Shown here in pieces: positions 46,905-57,878 of a stretch of 64,000 nucleotides of DNA. The translations under genes were made by a program, and so were the position numbers. The first letter of the stretch is position 1. Each line of letters begins with the position of its first letter. The stretch comes from Lactarius indigo (Eukaryota > Basidiomycota > Agaricomycetes > Russulales > Russulaceae), in assembly GCA_025766275.1 (NCBI GenBank), contig JAFKAC010000001.1:2666001-2730000 (forward strand), read 5' to 3'. The notes beneath the pieces are model-generated. The model worked only from the letters and a program-made list of their open reading frames with translations. It ran no database searches and was not told where the DNA came from.

Positions 46905-48197
46905 ATGGTTTCGATATTCTCTAGTTCATCATGGAACCCTAGTGGTCGTGTATGCATCTCTTCGTACCTTCTTGTGTGATGTCGGAATGATGCTGACTGG
47001 TTACAAACTTAGCACTGCTATATTACCGGGGGTTCAACCGGCCTTGGCCTTGCATTGGCCACCCTTCTTACAAAACGCGGCGCGGATGTATCTATCGTTG
47101 CGCGGAACCAGGAGAACTTAAAAAAAGCCCTGGAACAACTCGAGGTATTCATCTTTTGGATTATTGCTAGGACCACCTACCACCTACTTGTTTTGATAGG
47201 CTGCTCGAGTCAACCCCAACCAGATCTTAAAATCATACTCATACTCTCTGGATACACAAAAAGCGGCGACTGAGGCGTTGGAAGCTGCCTGTCTGCCGCA
47301 TGCCGGCCAATCGCCTGATATGGTGGTTTTGTGTGCTGGCAAGGCGACCCCCGGATTCTTCATCGAAGAGACCGAAGAGACCATGCGGAAGGCCATGGAC
47401 TATTCGTATTGGCTTGCTGCTTTATCTGCTATGGTTCGTCATCACTTTCAGCTTGCGTGGGACTTGGCTTGATGCGTTAAAAATACCAGGCAGCCTCCAA
47501 GCGGATGCTACGCACTCAAAGCAAGGGAAAGATTGTCTTCGTTTCCTCAGTCCTGGGTTACTTTGGCATGATAGGGTATTCGACATACTCGCCGGGAAAA
47601 CATGCCATTCGTGGTAGGTCCTTCACGAATCGAGCACCCAATACCTTTGTTGACAATGTCTGGGCGTAGGCCTTGCCGAGACATTGCGCCAGGAACTATT
47701 GCTCTATTCCATCGACGTTCATCTCTATATGCCTGGCACAATGTTCACCCCAGGGTATGAGGAGGAAAACAAGACCAAACCCGAATTGGTCCTTAAAATA
47801 GAGGAATCCGATGGAGGTCTCACTGCTGAGCAAGCTGCCGAGGGATTGTATCAAGGTGCAGTGTCTAAGGTACTCGTGTTCGAGCGATCTGATTGGAGTG
47901 TGCACGCAGGTGTGCGGAAGGGTAATTTCCACATCACTGACACATTCATCGCGGATATATTCCGGACGAACACCCGCGGAGCCTCACCCTTTGGGTCAAA
48001 CATTCTGAAGGATCTCTTATACGGCCTTATTGGCACGGTATGTCCTCACGCGTGCTGCCCTTGGTATAATGAAATGACCTGCCGTGACGTAGATTGCCTT
48101 GGTGGTGTGGCGCAGAGGTGTGGACAAACAAGTAGTCGGTCACAGGGAGGCACACTCGAAATACCTTGCTTCGAAAAAGACACTGGAGACAGAATGA
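46905..48197 (+). CDS. TSC10: 3-ketodihydrosphingosine reductase
   Basis: Model join(46905..46949,47013..47144,47200..47433,47490..47613,47670..47855,47910..48037,48093..48197), 317 residues. Short-chain dehydrogenase features: coenzyme loop TGGSTGLGLALA, LCAGKATPGFF, catalytic Ser in VFVSSVLGYFG and the YxxxK pair in TYSPGKHAIR, then PGTMFTPGYEEENKTKP typical of the KDSR group. Membrane-anchoring hydrophobic segment near the C-terminus (LLYGLIGTIALVVW). It reduces 3-ketosphinganine to dihydrosphingosine on the ER, the second step of sphingolipid synthesis. Intron 5 (47856-47909) is 54 bases without a stop, so its retention would add 18 residues in frame. Confidence 0.93.
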
Positions 48198-48543
48198 GAT
48201 TATCTCATAGATGCGCTACTTGGTCGGTAGAGGTAGCATAGGGAATCGCACTATAATATAGCAAGGATGTTCGAAGGAAGCGAAGCTCCGAGATCAGTAG
48301 AGTGACCCGAAAACGAGCATTATATCCCTCTGCAAAATATCAATATTGGTCTTCGCCATTAGGTAACGCGACGTCGAGCGTGAACGGCTGCCTTGGTTTA
48401 CAGATAGACCATGAATGTAAGATGAAGACCTGCAGAAGCCGCAGCAACCGAAAGCGGAGGCAAGGCTTTAGGGCCGGCTACCATGACCCAACAAGGTAAA
48501 TTTGAAACTGGATGCACAACCGCCAACGTTGTCACGGTGATAC
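48198..48543. other. Intergenic region between TSC10 and the DUF7704-like gene
   Basis: About 350 bases with no conserved coding block. A short ATG frame at 48483 with a nearby GT could be an upstream exon, but its phase does not fit the next gene. Confidence 0.45.
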
Positions 48544-49165
48544 ATGGCCCCCACAAGTTCGGCTCTTTCTCCTGTTTATTATGCCATATTTTGCATATAT
48601 GAGCCGATGTTGACCACAATGGGACTCATCGGGACCTTACTGGACCCGACAAAGGTATCCATTCTTCTCAACACCTTCTTCCCGAAGATCCTCACTGACA
48701 GGTTTCTGCATAAATTTTGGCATTTAGACACATAATCTGCAGGCACCGTGGCCCCCTCACGTCGTACCGCCAGCACGTCTGCCTCTCGCGACGACAGTCA
48801 CGGTCGTGCAACTCGCGCACGTCTGCGGCCTACTGGGTCTCATCAATATCTTCCTCCTTCGCACGGCTCGTCGATGCCTGTCGGATCAACCGGCGCTACA
48901 GGAGAAGATCGTCGGCGCATTGTTAACGCCGCTTCTCGTCGGGGACATACTCCATTTGGTACTCACACTATGGGCGCTCGGGGACGAACGCTGGAACTTC
49001 TCCCAATGGAGCGGAATGCTTTGGGCAACGGTATTTCTTGGTTTTACTTTAATGATCCCACGTATCGCCTGGCACCTAGGTATAGGGAGATACGTGCACG
49101 CTAGGGACGGGAAGAATCGCTGGAAAGTGCTTGGTGCAAGTAGAACCCTTACGGGGCGCGACTAG
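48544..49165 (+). CDS. Four-helix fungal membrane protein, DUF7704-like
   Basis: Model join(48544..48654,48743..49165), 177 residues. It starts MAPTSSALSPVYYAIFCIYEP and has hydrophobic segments around LTTMGLIGTLL, VVQLAHVCGLLGLINIFLL, ALLTPLLVGDILHLVLTLWAL and MLWATVFLGFTLMIPRIAW, ending in a basic tail. The acidic/proline EP near the start, the LSDQPALQEKIV loop and the GD-LH motif in helix three match the pattern I recall for DUF7704, a family of fungal membrane proteins of unknown role. The single intron of 88 bases is longer than usual here and may hide a small exon. Confidence 0.7.
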
Positions 49166-49790
49166 AGTAGCGCAGTGCGGTGTCATTTGACTGAACCATC
49201 CAATTTGTTGTACTATATAACTAATTTGATCATGGGCTCGTTGGATTTATATATTTACTTGTTTAGATTTACAAAGACCACTCAACTCGGACGCTTTTCA
49301 CGAGTGTATTTGTCGGCCACCTGTGTGAGACAAAACCTATATGATTTATCAATTCTGAAGGCGAAACGACACAGTGAGAGCGGATAGCTATCTCCCGTAC
49401 GTAGGTTCTTCGTTGAAAATCATCGAGTGTCGCAATTTAAAAGCATCTATTATGCGCCAGATCATATGCTTAAGTACGAATACTTGTTTGCAGGACCGTA
49501 CAATCCGTTAACCGCATCCCGCGTCTATCATCCGTGTACATAGCTTCTAGTTTTCCCCGTTAATAGAGCCGTGTTAGTGTGGACGTCCTGAAACAGAACA
49601 AACGTCAGCATCGATGGATACGTCAAGCGGGTGTCGAAGATCCAGGTCATATTAGATCAAGACAACTTCAGTGGGAACCGCGGCCTCCCCAAAGAGACAC
49701 GAGACGGGTTCCCTCAAACCACTTGTATAATCACCGGAGACCAAGAAGACGAAATTACTCACCAAAGCAAGTTGATGCGAGCCATGGAGT
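49166..49790. other. Convergent intergenic region before COX18
   Basis: About 625 bases, AT-rich, between two 3' ends. Forward open frames at 49579-49917 are antisense shadows of the COX18 3' end. No repeat or RNA gene recognised. Confidence 0.5.
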
Positions 49791-50980
49791 TCATTTTCGC
49801 TTTGGTTTTAACACGGGCGCTGGCACCGAAGTGGGTTTACCCCCATGTTTAGGCGATGGGGAAGACGTTTGTAAAATATCATGTTTTCGTCGATTAGACC
49901 TTTGTCGTTCCCAGTAGTCGAATACCCAAGACTGTAAGAGGCCGAAAGTTGCTGACGAGACCCAGTAAAGTAAAACACTCTGGAAGTAACCAAAAGTCAG
50001 CACTCGGAAAGGCGAAAACTCAAAACTACGCACCCCGGGTACGAGTGAGCCAATCAATATCCTCCCAACCGACAGTATTCTCAATCCCGTTTGCACGATC
50101 TTCCGAGGCTCCAGAACTATGTGCCCCTGCGCTCGCTTTTCTGCAACCCTCTTTTGCTCGAGCTCGTCCCGTTCCTTAGTCTCTTTGCTGATGAACCAGC
50201 GTGACGACTCGACGTTCGCAAGCGTGATGATGCCCAACGCGATTGGAAGCGCCGCGGTCGGATCGGCGTGCGCGAGCGAGGTCAGCGTCAGAAACGACTC
50301 GGAGTCAAACACGGTCGGCGGCTGGGAGAGACGGGAGAGAAACATGGAGGAGCCCACGAACAGCGGGAGCTGTGTGATGGGTGGGACGAGCATCGTAACC
50401 CAGGGGCGGCAGCGATGGCTAGCGAAGAGCTCGTCGCGCCGCGCAGTCATCTAGAGGGGAGGGGAGTACGTACATTTAGAGTGGGGCAATACGAAAATAA
50501 GTGACGCACATTTTTCTTGACCCGTTCGCTGTGCATTTTGCGGAGCTCGTCCTTTGTCCCACGAGCCTGTTCCACGCGCATCTCGTGCAAGACTTGTTTT
50601 TCTACTAGAGGTTTTGCCTCCTGGAGAGCGGGCATGACAAGCTCTTCCGCTCGCCATTGTCTTCTCTTTGCCTGCGGACTGTGAGGTCGCCGGCCAAACT
50701 GAGAAGGCTGGAAAATACTCACCCAAACAGAGAATGGGACAGTGACCACAAGACGAGACGCAACAGTAAGCAAAATGATGGTTGATGAGTACGGGGGGAA
50801 CGATGCAGGCCATGGAAGGGCTATGGCCAAGTCCAGAAACCCATCAAAGATTGAGGATGTGAATTGGCGTTTTCCGGGTAGGGCAACAGTGCCGCGTAGA
50901 GGAAAGTGTCGAAGTGTGGTGAGTCGAACTGCACGTCGTTGCACGAACATTGGCGCGTGTGAATATTGTCGTGTCATCAC
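49791..50980 (-). CDS. COX18: Cox18/Oxa2-type mitochondrial membrane insertase
   Basis: Model complement(join(49791..49979,50034..50450,50510..50671,50723..50980)), 341 residues. The basic N-terminus (MFVQRRAVRLTTLRHFPLRG) fits mitochondrial import. Membrane segments of the YidC/Oxa1/Cox18 family follow: PYSSTIILLTVASRLVVTVPFSVW, a charged matrix loop with AKRRQWRAEELVMPALQEA and RKMHSERVKKN, CRPWVTMLVPPITQLPLFVG, ALPIALGIITLANVE and SVLLYWVSSATFGLLQSWVF. The LPLFVG and YWVSSATF segments mark the Cox18 rather than the Oxa1 branch. Cox18 exports the C-terminal tail of Cox2. The tail is basic. The start could be 50980 (MMTRQYSH) or the following Met 11 residues in. Confidence 0.88.
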
Positions 50981-51144
50981 GTTTGTTTCACAGACGATGA
51001 CATCGATGACAAGTACTGCAAGTTGAAGGCACAGATACAGATTGCGAAAAGAGATAAAAAGTCATGGTGTACGGCAGTAATCATATCTCCGCATAATAGT
51101 GACAGCGAGTAAGGGCTACCTCCACAGCAACAAATCTGCACTGC

Positions 51145-51913
51145 CTAGAAAACAAGTTGATGCGGGTACTCGCCCTTGGAAAGCCCCCAGCTCGCCTTAA
51201 GGTACTTCGCAAGATATTCTTTCTTCTTCACCGCTGCGAGCACCGCTTTATCAACCTCCCTCTGATCGGCCGCCTTGGTCTCGGGGAAAGGCCCCTTCTC
51301 CTTTGGCTTGCCGTCCGCGAAAAATTCATCCTCTGCCGATCGTGTGCGCTTCTTTTCTGACTTGGCGAAGTATGCGTCGTTGATCTTCGAATCAACCTGA
51401 GCCGGGCCTCTTCAATAAATGCTATCAAAAGGATGGAGACGAAGCACACACCTTGCAGTCACCAAGATTAATCTTGGTCGAGGTCGCAATAACGTACGCC
51501 TGATTAACTCGGCGGAGGGGTACGCCATTGACTTTGTAAGGTCCAGTAACAAGTAGCAATCCGCTCTCCAGCTGCTTCAAAAACACAACCCGCTTTCCCC
51601 GGAATCGACCGGCGAGGAGAATCAACACGGTTCCAGGGGTGATCGAGTCGCGTAACTTTGTGGGTCTGGCCGTTTTGCGAGATTGCTTGGGCTTACGAAC
51701 GTCCTCAGCGGGGTAGAAGCGTGGCGCCTTGGATGTAGGGACAAGTCGAGTTCCGCCGTTTTTGTCGCCGCCAACCTGCACCTCCTTGGTCGGTGCAATC
51801 TCTGGCTTAGTCGGGGCGGCACCCGTTTTCCTGCCCTTGTAGAGCTGGCGCCGTGCATACGCCTGCGAACGCGAAAGGCGGCCGACGCCAGGGACAAGTT
51901 CTTTGCGGGGCAT
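51145..51913 (-). CDS. RPL6: 60S ribosomal protein eL6
   Basis: Model complement(join(51145..51396,51452..51913)), 237 residues with one 55-base intron. Blocks [60 protein letters not shown] and, after the intron, [16 protein letters not shown] and [22 protein letters not shown] identify eL6. The protein is highly basic and lies on the solvent face of the large subunit. The eukaryotic-specific N-terminal extension is short. It shares a 347-base divergent promoter region with the nucleotidase gene. This is an Sch9/TORC1-regulated class of gene in yeast, though nothing in the sequence here shows that link. Confidence 0.96.
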
Positions 51914-52260
51914 CTAAGTAGCCGCATCGGGCGAGTCAGTGATTGTGCAAGAACGAGTTAGAGTAGATGTGGGTGCATCGCGGGTGCCGTCCAGCCATCC
52001 ACCACCATGACTCCTGTCCGATCCAACCCAAATACCACAAACAGCATGACGTTGCCCCACAGAATCTTGCATGTCTCGAAAAAGGAAGAATGCTCACAGT
52101 ATCGATGTCTTGAAGTTGCTGGTGGGGTGATCCCGCACTTCTGTGGTTGTCTAGAGTTGTGCCGCTCCCATCGGAGCTTGCCGATGAAATTCGCGATCTA
52201 TCACGTGATTTATACTGACTCGACTCATAATTCTCTCACCCGGCGAGTCTCACAACGACG
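51914..52260. other. Divergent promoter region, RPL6 / SDT1
   Basis: 347 bases between two start codons on opposite strands. C/T-rich blocks occur near the SDT1 start. No defined regulatory motif is claimed. Confidence 0.4.
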
Positions 52261-53270
52261 ATGCCAGAAGATACCCAAGGTGATTCCTTTCTCTCTCCAA
52301 ATATGTATGACGGTCATTCACACACACTGCCAGATGATCGGCTCGTCGTTTTCTTTGACATTGACAACACCCTTTATTCCGCAAACCACAATATCGCACA
52401 AGCAATGGGAGTTCGGATTCACGGCAAGTGGGTTACCTTTGCGGGATTCCAGTTGAAATAAGCACCAAGTTTTTGTAGCTTATTTCGTGTCCCTCGGTCT
52501 CTCCGACGAGGAGGCTGCCGGCCTACATTCACAGTATTATACCCAATACGGCCTCGCCTTGCGCGGCCTCCAGCGTCACCACGACGTAGGTAATACCACT
52601 TTTTCATTTTTTTCTCACACCGCAAGAATGCCGCTGACCCCATATCGTGCAGACGCAATAGACTTTAATGAAAAGTGTGACGGCTCGCTCCCGCTCGAAG
52701 AAATGCTCAAGCCTAATCCGCGCGTGCAACAGTTATTGCAGGACATAGACCGTTCAAAATGTCGTGTATGGGCCTTGACGAATGCCTACCGGACGGTGCG
52801 CTTATCAGTACAGGGAGTTGTCGCTAGTCTGACTGAAAGCGCTCGACAGCATGCAGAACGTGTCCTGAAAATCCTGGGTTTGCGCGATCAAATAGAAGGC
52901 GTTGTGTCCTGTGATTACCACGAAAGAGACTTTGCGTGTAAGCCAGAGCCCGCATTTTACTTGCAGGTTCGCAACTTTCTCTCCCATCATTACACACAAC
53001 CTAATGAACCCGACGTGGCAGGCAATGCAACAGGCTGGGGTGAGGGACCCTAGCAAGTGTCTGTTTGTTGATGACAGTTTCAGCAACGTCGAAGGTGCAA
53101 AACGTGTCGGATGGATTCGCAGTGTGCACTTTCGAGAGGTTGGGCTTGAGACAGTTGAGGCATCCCATGTTGTGCGGATATCTCAAGAGAAACTTCTCAG
53201 TGGAGACGAGATACCCGTAATTGATGATTTGCAACAGTTGAGAGAATTATGGCAAGACATCTTTGTTTAA
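52261..53270 (+). CDS. SDT1: SDT1/PHM8-type pyrimidine 5'-nucleotidase (HAD family)
   Basis: Model join(52261..52423,52479..52589,52653..52795,52850..52966,53022..53270), 260 residues. All four HAD motifs are present: FFDIDNTLY (nucleophile and acid Asp), ALTNAYRT, the lysine in CKPEPAFY, and CLFVDDSFSNVEGA. The cap contains YYTQYGLALRGLQRHH and FNEKCDGSLPLEEML, typical of the Sdt1 group, which dephosphorylates UMP/CMP and related compounds. Intron 1 is GC-AG (gcaagt). Convergent with the PHAF1 gene, 144 bases between stops. Confidence 0.93.
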
Positions 53271-53414
53271 ATATGACCAGGGGCCCGGAGAAAGGCGGAG
53301 GATGGGCGAATTTATGAGGTATAAGTACACGGGTACAAGGACGTATCATATTATTACATGCTGAGATGCATAGAAAACTGTGCGACTGTGCGAGATAGCG
53401 AAAGGGTACTCGGA

Positions 53415-54935
53415 CTAGAAAAGTGTTACAGACACAACTTGAGCCGATTGAGTTGCTTCAAGAATGATGCCGTCAAAACCCAGAAGTCCTATACAATGTC
53501 AAAAATTAGGTTAACGTGCGACAGAAATACTGACTCGTTGTCGAGTTTGGTAATGTCAACATTTCGTCGTCAGTCTGTGCGATCGTAAAGCATGGATGGA
53601 GGTGTTTCACCTGGACTGAGGAAATGGCTGATACGATCGGCCTAAGAATAAACACGTTTAACTTAGTTGTGATTGTGAGGAACTGAGACCAGATACGTGC
53701 CCTCTCATCGAATTTGACTCTCGGTGGTGTATCTAAATTGAAAAGAATTTGATTTTCTGTGATCAGTAAATGATAACCAAGATTGAGACATACCATCTTC
53801 GTCATCCTCTGGTTTACCTTCGATCTGCCATGGACAACGCTTGTATCGTTGGAAGAGAGGGGTGCCAGGCTGTGCTGGAAGTGAAGAACTGCGAGGCGTG
53901 GAAGGAGAAGCACTCACGACGTTGGAGTGAAGAATGATCTTCTTCACCACATGTGTATGGTCGGATATGAGAAAATCTATACCATGTTGGAAGTAATTAT
54001 AAAAATCTGTGGTGAAAGAAACATGGAAAGGAAAATTGAGTAATGTGGCAGCGAGAAAGCACAAACAAATGACGTGCAAGATGGCTCCGGACTTTCATCT
54101 TCGCTGTGACTGCGCGCGTGAATAGCCATGCGGTCGTCTTCTTTATAAAAAGTACGGGATGGGGGACCTAAGTCCGAAAGTAGATCCTGTGCCGTGGTCA
54201 CGCTCAAACGAACGTGGATTGCCGGAGAGGATGTTGGATAGAAGCGGAGGACAACTCCATCGTGTACCTAGGCACATTCCGTAATGAATCAAGACCTGAT
54301 GCAAAAAGGTTTCGCAAACCTTTGCGATGGCCTCTGCAAGTTCACCATACATCATGGGGGATACTCTGACCTCACTAAGGGCGTCTATTTCTCCACTAGA
54401 GGGTTGTGTCTGAGTTATTAGGAGACGGACGACTTCTTGAGAGCGATCATCGTGCTCCTTGACTTTGTCCCGAAGACCTTCGTCGTCAAAGCAAAAACGC
54501 ACACCAGGGTAGCGCAAGTCTTCACCGGGATAGGTTGGGCCAAAGGCCAAGTTGACATTAACACGGCGAAGATCTTTATCGGGGGAGGACAGGACGTTGC
54601 CCTTGTATCTGAGGGTGAGGGGAGGGTTAGGATCCCGAAGGCGCCTGACGGCAATAGTGTGGAGTCGTTGATGTGTTCCGGAGAAGAGAAGGTCAAAATG
54701 TGGCCGTATGTGGAGGATGACAGGGGTGGTGGAAGAATCCGGGTCATATTGGACATCGACTTGCGGAAATGTATGCTTGTGAGTTCTCAAGAGATCGAGC
54801 ACCGTCCATAGAGAGGCGCCTACAGGAGGGTAAGATATCGATTACAAGTTATTGTTCAAGAAACGACCCGCCTAGTCTGAATATCCCGAGGCCATAGCCC
54901 GGCCTTATGTCGACGTCTAGTGCAGAGAAGAGCAT
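53415..54935 (-). CDS. PHAF1/UPF0183 family protein with an apparent frameshift
   Basis: Model complement(join(53415..53488,53535..53641,53701..53732,53794..53869,53918..54006,54078..54267,54320..54819,54872..54935)). Family blocks: LDVDIRPGYGLGIFRLG, SLWTVLDLLRTHKHTFPQ, LHIRPHFDLLFSG, RDPNPPLTLRYKG, FGPTYPGEDLRYPGV, TFYKEDDRMAIHARS, FYNYFQHGIDFLI, TPLFQRYKRCPW, ISHFLSPGETPPSMLYDRTD, EMLTLPNSTT and GFDGIILEAT. In animals PHAF1 (C16orf70) with BCAS3 binds phagophore phosphoinositides. In exon 53641..53535 the frame changes between DRTD and DDEML: one extra base near 53568. GC donors are needed for intron 1 (gcgggt) and for the intron before ISHFLSP (gcacgt); a third GC donor (gcacgt at 54077) competes with a GT donor 15 bases upstream. 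Confidence 0.85.
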
Positions 54936-55101
54936 TACACACGCCGCATATAATTGGACGCCTTAGTGAGCAAGGCGTAGTCACCCCGGCTCGCCGGAAC
55001 CAGGAACTCGTACGGGCAAGATCGGGCCAAAATGAACAAAACCATCGGACCACTCGCCAGCGACCACACCTTTTTGTCGAGTTTCCCCTCATCCCGTCCT
55101 C

Positions 55102-57433
55102 ATGGCCCCTTCAGTCAGAGTTAGGAGGCGACATGCCTACGCCTCCATTCGCGACGAGGACAGATATGCCTCTGACCAGTCCGAACGAGGTCGCCGTACA
55201 CTCTCTGAAGGCGCCAGTGCCCTTTCCCCAAGCGCTCCCTCCGAATCGATGCCACTGCCAAGAGAATCTGTGCCCTCATCGACTCCCCATGATACCAACC
55301 GTCTCGCTCCTGGCTATGTCCCTCCTCGCGGGGATGTGAGCAGGGTCAACAGACATGTCCGCACAAGCTCGTTCAGCTATAGATCGTTCTCTACCGACCC
55401 GGATTCAACCACTAATTCTCCCCCGGCCACTGTCTCTCGTTTGAGTAACTTCCCCCCTCCACAGGAGACAATATACGAGGGCACAAGTGCGGAGGTCGTC
55501 ATTCCTGGCCCGCGTGGACCCACTTTTAGGGCCAGCCGCGTTCAGAGCGCACTGTCATCTTCTCCCAGCCGCGCTGGTCCCGATTCGGATTCAGACTCGG
55601 ACGTCGATTCCGAGGATGAGGATCGCGTTCTGGAGGACGACGAGCACCACCACGACGACGACGTCGTCGACCATCTTGACGTCATTGGTCCGCAGTCTCG
55701 CATACGTCTCTCCCACCTCTAACTCCGTAGCGCTTCTCTTCTACAGACCCACAAGTCGCCACCGTTGCAACACTCACGAATGCGGCCAACGCTATCCTCC
55801 TGTGCGCCTTCTACTTCTCCGCCTTCTCAATATCCCCACTCATACGTTCTCTGACTTAGCCCACCTTTCTCATTCTACTCTCGCAAGCCTGTCGTCGTCC
55901 TTCCGCGCACCGGACGAGACCAGGACCTAGAAGGGGCCTCTGTACACACCGCCAGCACGGATGAGCTTGATCGTCACGTCCATGACGTGCTCAAGCGCAA
56001 ACAAAAGTTCAGGCGCGTTATGAAAGGCGTGTGGGCCTTTCTGCAAACCCGTGAGTGCAGCATCAATCTCCAATCCCTTAGCCCATCCTGATCCGGTCTT
56101 GCTCATCTAGCTTTGGGCGTTAGTAATTTCCGTTATGCCTTTTCGGGACATCAGGAACTCATCATGTGTACTTGCATCACAGATCGCTTTCGGTATCTAC
56201 GGGTTCCTCGTTGGTACGTGCTTCTCGGCGACATCGTTGTCGAGTTACTTATGTGGCGTCTTCAGTGTTCTGGGGCACTGCACTTGTATTTTTCTTGGCC
56301 AAGTGGATTGACCTAGGCAATACAACGACCCAAGACTTCTGGGTGGAGGTTTGCGAGCAGATCGAGAATGGTAGGGTCTGCTGCTACCACACCCAATAAA
56401 TCAAGTCTCACTCGCACCTCCATTTACAGGGCTATTTTGTCTCACAGGCATTGGTCTTATCCCCTGGCGCCTCATAGACACGTACCGTGCGTCATTGATT
56501 TGATTTGATTTCCTTTTTCTTTTGCTTAGTTGGACTGTAGGGATGGTCAAAATCTGGTATTTCAAACGTCGGACCCGGAAACTTCGTAGAAAAGCAGGCC
56601 TTCCGGAATTATACGATAAGGACGACTTGCCGGATCCGATGTTTGATCCAAACTATGTACATGTCTTGACTGACAAACAGGAGTATGAGTTGCATCATGG
56701 TACGTTCTCTCGTCGTGCGGAGCAACACAGCTTTACTTACCTTTTGTGTTGATCCCCAGAGCAAAAGAAGTTTATGAAGTCCCAAACTTGGTATCGCCCC
56801 CATGGAACTGAAACACACAGAGTGAGTAATTCTGCGGTAGGACTTGTCATCGATCTGACGTTGATTCATAGGCGTTTCCGATAAAGTTCGTTTCCCCATT
56901 GATATATTATTTCTAGTATTGACTTCTATTGCCATAGTACCGCCTTGTGGATTTGCCTTTTGAATGACGGTAACTCAGTTTTCCAGGTCAGACACAATGT
57001 TTAATCGCCCCTTTACTAGTACTGACCTCGGACGTAGTGCATGCTCGCTGCCTGTATGTGGTCGATGAATCGCTTTGATCGCCCCGCATGGACGACTAGT
57101 CTCCTCATACCGTTGGCCTTTGGCTGCGGTATCGCGTCTGGTGTCCTCATATGGCGAGGTGGCAAAAAGACAAAGCGCACCGAACGCGTCGAAGAGCGCT
57201 TACGCCGCGTGCTCGAAATGGACGAGTCGCAGCAGGCAATCAGTACAGACGGCATGATGGCAAAGCTACAAGGTGTCTTTAACCGGAACAATTTGGAAAG
57301 CAAAGAGCGTGGGGGCTCGCCGGGTGAAAAACCTGTGGAGCACCCAGGGAACGGGGTTAGGACTCAGGATTCGTCCATCCGTGCTCCCGGCATCAAGATT
57401 GAGGAAGAGATGATAATTCCCCCTCGTGGCTGA
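55102..57433 (+). CDS. DUF2985 fungal membrane protein with micro-exons
   Basis: Model join(55102..55705,55747..55801,55860..56050,56111..56118,56183..56213,56266..56370,56430..56486,56541..56699,56760..56821,56872..56885,56938..56986,57038..57433), 576 residues. A Ser-rich N-terminus and acidic cluster (DSDSDSDVDSEDEDRVLEDDE) lead to SSFYSRKP-like FSFYSRKPVVVLPRTG, LKRKQKFRRVMKGVWAFLQT, then membrane segments IYGFLVVFWGTALVFFLAKW, LFCLTGIGLIPWRLID, ICLLNDGNSVFQCML and LLIPLAFGCGIASGVLIW, and the family block FMKSQTWYRPHGTETH. DUF2985 proteins are fungal, distantly like PLAC8, of unknown role. Exons 4 and 10 are only 8 and 14 bases but are required by phase and by the conserved residues they supply. 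Head-to-head with PHAF1, 166 bases apart. Confidence 0.85.
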
Positions 57434-57878
57434 TATACCTTATCCTGACGCGTCACCATGAATGAACCTTGACACGATTTTTTCACGCTCTTATTGCTGT
57501 ATTTACATTGTTCGTAATTAGAGTCGGGAGGTTGTATGTCTTCTTGTACCTTCTGTCTTTTCCTACGATGAGGACGGATGTCGACGTTGACTCAATCCCA
57601 TGCTGGCTCGTCTCACCGTACATACCGATTTTAGTATCGTAATGCAAAAAATTGATGATGATTTGGCTAGTTGGATTGTTGAAACCCGTACAAATACATG
57701 TTTGACTGTTAACTGTCCTAAATGCTCACATCCCTGAAACAAGCCCACTCCAGTGCCCAAGAGACACATAAAAGATCTCGCTACAACCCCGCCTACAGCC
57801 AAACATAATCGAAGTACGCCGATACTGTCATGATGGTACCATCGAATGGATGCTGTTGAAGCACGGGAGGGCTAAAGT
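57434..57878. other. Convergent intergenic region, DUF2985 gene / METE
   Basis: About 445 bases between two 3' ends, AT-rich in the middle. The reverse open frame at 57563-57802 has no supporting features. Confidence 0.5.

Noticed and set aside
57563..57802. Small reverse ORF after the DUF2985 gene
   Set aside because: Lies between two 3' ends, no conserved pattern, biased composition.
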